Positions 59,137 to 64,000 of a stretch of DNA of 64,000 bases are shown here, piece by piece (position 1 is the first letter of the stretch; each line of letters opens with the position of its first letter). The translations under genes and the position numbers were made by a program. The stretch lies in contig NZ_CP116383.1 in the NCBI RefSeq assembly GCF_028201475.1, positions 868,001 to 932,000 on the forward strand. Reading direction: 5' to 3'. Under the pieces are notes generated by a model. The model was not told where the DNA came from. It searched no databases and saw nothing but the letters and a program-made list of their open reading frames with translations. This DNA is from Vibrio sp. SCSIO 43137. Lineage in GTDB: Bacteria > Pseudomonadota > Gammaproteobacteria > Enterobacterales > Vibrionaceae.

Positions 59137-60303
59137 ATGAATTTGCATGAATATCAAGCCAAACAGTTGTTTGCTGAATTTGGTTTGCCAGTACCTGAAG
59201 GCTATGCTTGTGATACTCCGCAAGAAGCTTTCGAAGCGGCAGGCCGTATTAGTACCGAGAAAAAAGTCGTTAAATGTCAGGTTCACGCAGGTGGACGTGG
59301 TAAAGCCGGTGGTGTTGAACTTCACGACACTAAAGATGGCGTAAAAGAGTTTGCTCAAAAGTGGCTGGGTAGAAACCTGGTGACTTATCAGACAGATGCA
59401 AATGGCCAGCCGGTTACTAAGATTCTGGTTGAAGAAGCGTCTAACATCGCTAACGAACTTTATCTTGGTGCTGTGGTAGACCGTTCTACCCGTCGCATCG
59501 TATTTATGGCGTCTACTGAAGGCGGTGTAGAGATTGAGAAAGTTGCAGAAGAGACTCCAGAGCTTATTCATAAAGCGGCAATCGACCCATTGGTAGGCCC
59601 TCAGGCATATCAGGGACGTGAGCTTGCATTTAAGCTTGGCCTTGAAGGCGACCAGATCAAACAGTTCACTAAGATCTTTATGGGTCTTGGCAATATGTTT
59701 GCTCAGTACGACCTTGCTCTGCTGGAAATCAACCCGCTGGTGATTACAGGTGAAGGTAACCTGCTATGCCTGGACGGTAAAATCAATATCGATTCTAACG
59801 CAATGTACCGTCAGCCTAAGCTGCGTGAAATGCACGATCCATCTCAGGAAGATGAGCGCGAAGCACACGCTGCTAAGTGGGAGCTTAACTATGTTGCCCT
59901 GGACGGAAGCATCGGTTGCATGGTAAATGGTGCCGGTCTTGCTATGGGTACTATGGACATTGTTAACCTGCACGGTGGCCAGCCGGCTAACTTCCTTGAT
60001 GTAGGCGGCGGCGCGACAAAAGAGCGTGTAACAGAAGCGTTTAAGATCATTCTGTCTGACGACAATGTAAAAGCCGTTCTGGTGAATATCTTTGGTGGTA
60101 TTGTTCGCTGTGATTTGATTGCAGACGGTATTATCGGTGCTGTAGAAGAAGTGGGTGTAAAAGTTCCTGTTGTTGTACGACTTGAAGGTAACAATGCGCC
60201 ACTTGGCTCGAAGAAACTTGCTGAAAGCGGGTTAAATATTATTGCCGCGAATTCGCTAACAGAAGCAGCGGAAAAAGTAGTTGCAGCAGCGGAGGGCAAA
60301 TAA
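59137..60303 (+). CDS. sucC: Succinyl-CoA synthetase beta subunit
   Basis: With SucD makes succinate and ATP/GTP from succinyl-CoA. 388 residues, as in E. coli. Starts [20 protein letters not shown], with an ATP-grasp fold: [17 protein letters not shown] in the nucleotide site, EINPLVIT and LDGKINID for Mg2+, and the C-terminal [14 protein letters not shown] loop. Its stop overlaps the sucD start (TAATG). The ribosome binding site near 59124-59128 is weak (CGGA), and lies just after the leader hairpins. Confidence 0.97.
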   Translation: MNLHEYQAKQLFAEFGLPVPEGYACDTPQEAFEAAGRISTEKKVVKCQVHAGGRGKAGGVELHDTKDGVKEFAQKWLGRNLVTYQTDANGQPVTKILVEEASNIANELYLGAVVDRSTRRIVFMASTEGGVEIEKVAEETPELIHKAAIDPLVGPQAYQGRELAFKLGLEGDQIKQFTKIFMGLGNMFAQYDLALLEINPLVITGEGNLLCLDGKINIDSNAMYRQPKLREMHDPSQEDEREAHAAKWELNYVALDGSIGCMVNGAGLAMGTMDIVNLHGGQPANFLDVGGGATKERVTEAFKIILSDDNVKAVLVNIFGGIVRCDLIADGIIGAVEEVGVKVPVVVRLEGNNAPLGSKKLAESGLNIIAANSLTEAAEKVVAAAEGK

Positions 60304-61175
60304 TGTCTGTATTAATCGATAAAAATACCAAAGTAATCTGTCAGGGTTTTACCGGCGGACAAGGTACATTCCACTCCGAGCAGGCGATTGAGTACGGTAC
60401 GCAAATGGTTGGTGGTGTTTCTCCGGGTAAAGGCGGACAGACTCACTTAGGTTTGCCTGTATTTAACACTGTGCGTGATGCTGTAGAAGCAACAGGCGCA
60501 ACAGCTTCTGTTATCTATGTACCAGCTCCGTTCTGTAAAGATGCGATTCTGGAAGCGATAGACGCTGGTATTAAGCTGATTGTGACTATCACAGAAGGTA
60601 TCCCGACTCTTGATCTGCTGGACGTTAAAGTACGTCTGGATGCAGAAGGTGTTGTCATGATCGGTCCAAACTGCCCGGGCGTTATTACTCCTGATGAGTG
60701 TAAGATCGGTATTATGCCGGGTCACATTCATAAGAAGGGTAAAGTGGGTATCGTATCCCGTTCTGGTACTCTGACTTATGAAGCGGTTAAGCAGACCACT
60801 GACGAAGGCTTCGGCCAGTCTACTTGTGTAGGTATTGGTGGTGACCCGATTCCGGGTTCTAACTTTATCGATATCCTTAAGCTGTTTGAAAGCGATCCAG
60901 AAACTGAAGCTATCGTTATGATCGGTGAGATCGGTGGTACTGCTGAAGAAGAAGCGGCTGCGTTTATCAAAGATAACGTCACTAAGCCTGTCGTTTCTTA
61001 TATCGCCGGTGTTACTGCTCCTCCGGGTAAACGTATGGGCCACGCTGGTGCGATTATCTCTGGTGGTAAAGGTACGGCGGACGATAAGTTTGAAGCACTT
61101 GAAGCTGCCGGTGTTAAAACAGTTAAGAGTCTGGCTGATATCGGTTCGGCACTTCGTGAAGTGACTGGCTGGTAA
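60303..61175 (+). CDS. sucD: Succinyl-CoA synthetase alpha subunit
   Basis: Binds CoA and carries the phosphohistidine intermediate. 290 residues (E. coli 289). CoA-binding Rossmann domain with [18 protein letters not shown], power-helix [10 protein letters not shown], and active-site His247 in [15 protein letters not shown]. Shares a base with the sucC stop (TAATG), giving coupled synthesis of the two subunits. Last gene of the sdh-suc operon; a strong terminator follows. Confidence 0.97.
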   Translation: MSVLIDKNTKVICQGFTGGQGTFHSEQAIEYGTQMVGGVSPGKGGQTHLGLPVFNTVRDAVEATGATASVIYVPAPFCKDAILEAIDAGIKLIVTITEGIPTLDLLDVKVRLDAEGVVMIGPNCPGVITPDECKIGIMPGHIHKKGKVGIVSRSGTLTYEAVKQTTDEGFGQSTCVGIGGDPIPGSNFIDILKLFESDPETEAIVMIGEIGGTAEEEAAAFIKDNVTKPVVSYIAGVTAPPGKRMGHAGAIISGGKGTADDKFEALEAAGVKTVKSLADIGSALREVTGW

Positions 61176-61187
61176 TAATCAAATCAG

Positions 61188-61231
61188 TTTGAACAAGTTC
61201 AAAAAGCTCAGATGAAAGTCTGAGCTTTTTT
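61188..61231 (+). terminator. Terminator of the sdh-suc operon
   Basis: Main stem AAAAAGCTCAGA (61201-61212), loop TGAAAG, TCTGAGCTTTTTT (61219-61231). A small extra hairpin TTTGAAC/GTTCAAA (61188-61203) precedes it. In E. coli the sucD 3' end releases a small RNA (SdhX); whether that occurs here is untested. Confidence 0.93.
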
Positions 61232-61336
61232 ACGTTTAGAAGCCTGACTGAGACTTATTCCACTTAACAGACAGCAAAGTTGTGCTAGGCTGTAACGTGC
61301 TGATCAATAATAATAAATCAACAAAGGAAGTTATCA

Positions 61337-61906
61337 ATGTCACTGCTAATACTGGGTCTTATACTGTTTTTGGGCATACACTCCATCTCTATATTTGCTG
61401 AGCCGTTAAGAGATAAGTTAGCAAACAAGAGTGAGCTTGGCTGGAAAGGGCTATATTCGTTAATCTCTCTTGCCGGAATTTATTTTATTGCTGTCGGATA
61501 TGGTAATGCCAGGCTAGAGCCTGTGCTGCTTTATATTACGCCATACTGGTTTAGGCATGTCTCCTCACTGTTAATGCTTATTGCACTGATCTTGTTTTTT
61601 GCTCCTTACTTTCCGGGAAAAATTCAGCAAACCTTAAAGCATCCTCAATTAGTTTCGGTAAAGATATGGGCTGTAAGCCATTTACTGGTCAATGGCATGC
61701 TGGCGGATGTTGTGCTGTTTGGCGCATTTTTAGTCTGGGCGGTAGTCGACCGTATCTCCATGAAAAACCGTCAACAGAGAGCCCTTCCGGGCTTAAAAGC
61801 TTCCGGCAGAAATGATGTGATTGCTATCGTACTGGGTGTTGTTACAACTGTTGCCTTTGTGTTTTTCCTTCATGCCTCCCTGATAGGCATGCCATTGAAA
61901 AGCTGA
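61337..61906 (+). CDS. NnrU family membrane protein
   Basis: 189 residues with five or six hydrophobic spans (about 2-20, 40-60, 70-92, 110-140, 160-182). The N-terminus LGLILFLGIHSISIFAEPLR and HPQLVSVKIWAVSHLLVNG match the NnrU family, linked to nitrite/NO metabolism and related to membrane isomerases of the MAPEG-like/PEMT-like kind. Function in this organism uncertain. AAAGGAAGT precedes the ATG. Separated from sucD by the operon terminator. Confidence 0.88.
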   Translation: MSLLILGLILFLGIHSISIFAEPLRDKLANKSELGWKGLYSLISLAGIYFIAVGYGNARLEPVLLYITPYWFRHVSSLLMLIALILFFAPYFPGKIQQTLKHPQLVSVKIWAVSHLLVNGMLADVVLFGAFLVWAVVDRISMKNRQQRALPGLKASGRNDVIAIVLGVVTTVAFVFFLHASLIGMPLKS

Positions 61907-62075
61907 TGAAAAATTACAAATGTGATTGCAATTAAGTCGGAATTGGAGCTTAATGCTGCCGTTATAAACAACAGTGACGTTCTTTATTCTATATGAGCAG
62001 CTACCACTCTTTTTTACGTCAGCAATGGCCTCTTTTAGCCTTTGGCTTCCTGACGGTATTTGCCGGGAATTTCGG

Positions 62076-63508
62076 CCTAATGCCAGTCAGTTAAGCTGAC
62101 TGGCATTTTTTGTAAGGGTACTTTTTAGGTTTTTTCCTCATCACTCGAGGATACTTTCTATCTGGTACCTTGTCTGGCAATTCAAACATTCTTAACGTTT
62201 CCAGAAGCGTAGCATAGTGCTTCGGAAGGTTACCCGGACTACTGATCGGTATAGTAGTTAGATAAACCATTACATGTCTCGCGCAGTGAGAGAAACTTAA
62301 CCTATTTGGATTAACATCATCCATGCCTGAAGCAGCTTCGATCATCGCTATACGAACCAAATTGTAGGCAACAAGTACTCCCCATAGCTCTTGCCGAACC
62401 ATGTCTGGCTTTCGACTTCTTAGTGTGTGGGCAGACAATAAAAGGGTTTGTTTTATTTCTCGATAGCCAAGCTCAATTTCCCAACGCTGTTGGTAAAGCT
62501 CTACCAGCTCGTTATATTGATATTTCAGCGGATCTGTCAGCGAGCTTAAAACACGATACTCCTGACCATCAATGGTATAACTTGTTAATCTTACGATTAA
62601 TTCTTCATTTAAGTCAGAGAACTTTTTTCGTGCCTGAGGAGATGTTTTGATTGATACCAGCCTGTCTCTTTTTCCGAGTTTATGCACTTCAGTGTAAACA
62701 AGGTCCTTTTTAGCCGGTATCATCCAGTGCCTTTCTGTTCCCGCCTGAGACCAGCTATTTAACAGGCCAAGTGAATAGTAACCTCTGTCAAATAGGGTTA
62801 GTGAGTAATCAGGTGCGTGTTCAATCAGCCTTTCGGCAAGAGTCATTTCGCCAATCTTTCTGGCATCGAAGGCACTGTCCAAAAGCAGATGACTTGATAG
62901 CTCCATCAAGCAGCACATGCGCACCTGAGGGTAACTGTTTTCCCCTTGTTTATTGCTATCGGAGCCGAAGAAGTCCCGGTTTTCGGCATTGTCATGGGTA
63001 CGAAAAACGACACCGTCCACTGCAAGCAGGTTAAGTCCACGCCACACTTCAAACTTTTGCTTATTAAAGTGATGAGCAGCCAGAGCCTGAAATGTTTCCT
63101 GCATGGCTTCCACACCTAGCCTCTGCCGGGCTTGAACTAATGCGCTTGGTGCAACTAAATGACGTTTTCCAGGCAAAGATACATCAAGTTTACTGGCTAT
63201 ATCCCAGACGGATTCTTGTCGGAATAAACCCATTCCTACAACTGACCAAACCACAGCCTCCAATGGCAAGCGACGTTTGCGTACAGTTGCAACCCCCGCT
63301 TTTTCAAATGCTTGTGCAAGCAACTCAGGAGAGAGTAGTGAGTTCAACTTGTCTAATGAAGTGAGCTCTTTTACAGAGGAAATAGTTGTATCAAGGAGGG
63401 ACTGAATAGACATAAAAAATCCGGCATCAATTACTTGATACCGGATTTTGAAGCCTTTTAAGGATCGTTCAACTGATCTATTAAATTTCTTAACTGATCA
63501 GCATTAGG
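62076..63508 (-). mobile_element. IS4-family insertion sequence, intact copy, 1433 bp
   Basis: Same terminal repeats as the copy at 27288-28720 (CCTAATGC... at the left; CCTAATGCTGATCAGTT reading in from the right). The 9-bp target duplication GAATTTCGG lies at 62067-62075 and 63509-63517. Includes the left-end terminator (62079-62111) and the hairpin before the transposase start. Near identity to the other copy implies recent transposition. Confidence 0.96.
62091..63413 (-). CDS. IS4-family transposase, intact
   Basis: 440-residue transposase: N-terminal IS4 domain (about 18-110; [20 protein letters not shown]), then a DDE transposase core with the first Asp in [13 protein letters not shown], the second in [11 protein letters not shown] and the Y-x2-R-x3-E-x6-K signature in [20 protein letters not shown]. 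Encoded minus-strand, 5' end at 63413. Unlike the copy at 27303-28625 it is unbroken and should be active. A terminator-like hairpin directly upstream limits its expression. Confidence 0.95.
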   Translation of the reverse strand: MSIQSLLDTTISSVKELTSLDKLNSLLSPELLAQAFEKAGVATVRKRRLPLEAVVWSVVGMGLFRQESVWDIASKLDVSLPGKRHLVAPSALVQARQRLGVEAMQETFQALAAHHFNKQKFEVWRGLNLLAVDGVVFRTHDNAENRDFFGSDSNKQGENSYPQVRMCCLMELSSHLLLDSAFDARKIGEMTLAERLIEHAPDYSLTLFDRGYYSLGLLNSWSQAGTERHWMIPAKKDLVYTEVHKLGKRDRLVSIKTSPQARKKFSDLNEELIVRLTSYTIDGQEYRVLSSLTDPLKYQYNELVELYQQRWEIELGYREIKQTLLLSAHTLRSRKPDMVRQELWGVLVAYNLVRIAMIEAASGMDDVNPNRLSFSHCARHVMVYLTTIPISSPGNLPKHYATLLETLRMFELPDKVPDRKYPRVMRKKPKKYPYKKCQSA

Positions 63509-64000
63509 GAATTTCGGCCAGTCTTTTTTTCTTAGCTGGTACGGCGCAGATATTCAGCGGGATATTGCGCTAACGGCTTTAGACTACGGCTTTATTTATG
63601 CGGTTGCGACCCTATGCAGCAGCATCACAATTATGTTTGTAGGTGGTGCTGTTGATCGCTGGAATGTGCGGCCATTTGTCACCTTGGTCGCGCTGGTACT
63701 GGCTGCGGCTTGTACGTTGATGGCCAATATACAGAACGAACTGATGCTATTTCTGGCTTTTTACGCTTTGAGGCTGACAGGGCAGGGACTATTACCTCAT
63801 ACCGCTCAGACCACCATGATTCGCTCTTATACCAGCCAGAGAGGCAAAGTCATCAGTATTGCCGGAAGCGGGGTGGCATTTGGTGAAGTTATACTGCCTA
63901 TTGTTGCCGTTACCTTAATTAGCTGGCTAGGCTGGCGTGATAGCTGGATGGCGATAGCTGCCATTATTGTCTTTATTTATCTTCCCGTTGCTTATTACTT

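Larger units (their letters stand above)
61994..64000 (+). pseudogene. MFS transporter interrupted by an IS4-family element (continues past window)
   Basis: The start codon ATG 61994 opens MSSYHSFLRQQWPLLAFGFL, the first span of a 12-helix MFS permease. The IS copy enters after the GNFG codons (62075), and the frame resumes at the duplicated GAATTTCGG (63509-63517) with GQSFFLSWYGADIQRDIALT and continues through further helices to the window end, e.g. AVDRWNVRP-type loop and GLLPHTAQTTMIRSY. Removing the IS plus one 9-bp copy restores an open frame without other damage, so the insertion is the only visible lesion. The transported substrate is not evident. Confidence 0.9.

Noticed and set aside
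59089..59571. 160-codon open frame antisense to the sucC start and leader
   Set aside because: Overlaps the conserved sucC coding region and the hairpin leader; no ribosome binding site or family resemblance.
60447..61043. 198-codon open frame antisense to sucD
   Set aside because: Same reason: an antisense shadow of a highly conserved, codon-biased gene.

Overview
The window is chromosomal DNA from a gamma-proteobacterium, almost certainly a Vibrionaceae member (Vibrio or close relative). The evidence is gene order and protein similarity recalled from family knowledge: ptsH-cysK, cysZ-zipA-ligA-cueR, qmcA with its NfeD partner next to ybbN and ybbO, nagC-nagA-nagB divergent from nagE and followed by glnS, fur-fldA-ybfF-seqA-pgm, and gltA divergent from sdhCDAB-sucABCD. 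No tRNA, rRNA, CRISPR array or replication origin was seen.

Layout. 1-3.7 kb: ptsH (cut by the window edge), cysK, cysZ, zipA. 3.7-8.3 kb: a DNA ligase gene whose 3' half looks foreign and carries extra domains, a small SWIM zinc-finger gene, cueR, an intact IS3-family element (IS407-like), and a displaced 3' fragment of an nfeD-like gene. 8.3-16.4 kb: an AT-rich island bounded by two copies (224 bp, about 90% identical by eye) of that nfeD 3' end. It encodes a C39-peptidase ABC exporter and its HlyD-type adaptor on the minus strand. Divergent from them are a double-glycine-leader protein, a metzincin-like peptidase with a frameshifted signal region, a free-standing glycosyltransferase resembling the catalytic domain of large clostridial toxins, and a small exported protein. 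16.4-27.2 kb: qmcA operon, ybbN, a possible 21-residue membrane peptide, ybbO, yfcH, a four-gene DUF1538/PII-like/CBS operon, yfcE, htpG with a sigma-32 promoter, adk. 27.3-28.7 kb: a decayed IS4-family copy inside the adk terminator. 28.8-44 kb: hemH, rfaH, asnB, a CPA2 antiporter, the N-acetylglucosamine genes, glnS, fur, DUF4442, fldA, ybfF. 44-61.9 kb: seqA, pgm, DUF1853, Nif3-like, an Aer-like receptor, gltA, the sdh-suc TCA operon, NnrU. 62-64 kb: an MFS transporter gene interrupted by a second, intact copy of the same IS4-family element.

Most genes are housekeeping. The accessory interest is in 5.0-16.4 kb. My best candidate for an undescribed system is the 8.3-16.0 kb island: the exporter pair plausibly cleaves and secretes the 221-residue double-glycine protein, whose Ser/Gly-rich linker could be a substrate of the neighbouring glycosyltransferase, or the glycosyltransferase may itself be an effector with the last gene as a protective partner. 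These functional links are inference from gene neighbourhood. Coordinates and motifs were read by eye; no database search or folding program was run.
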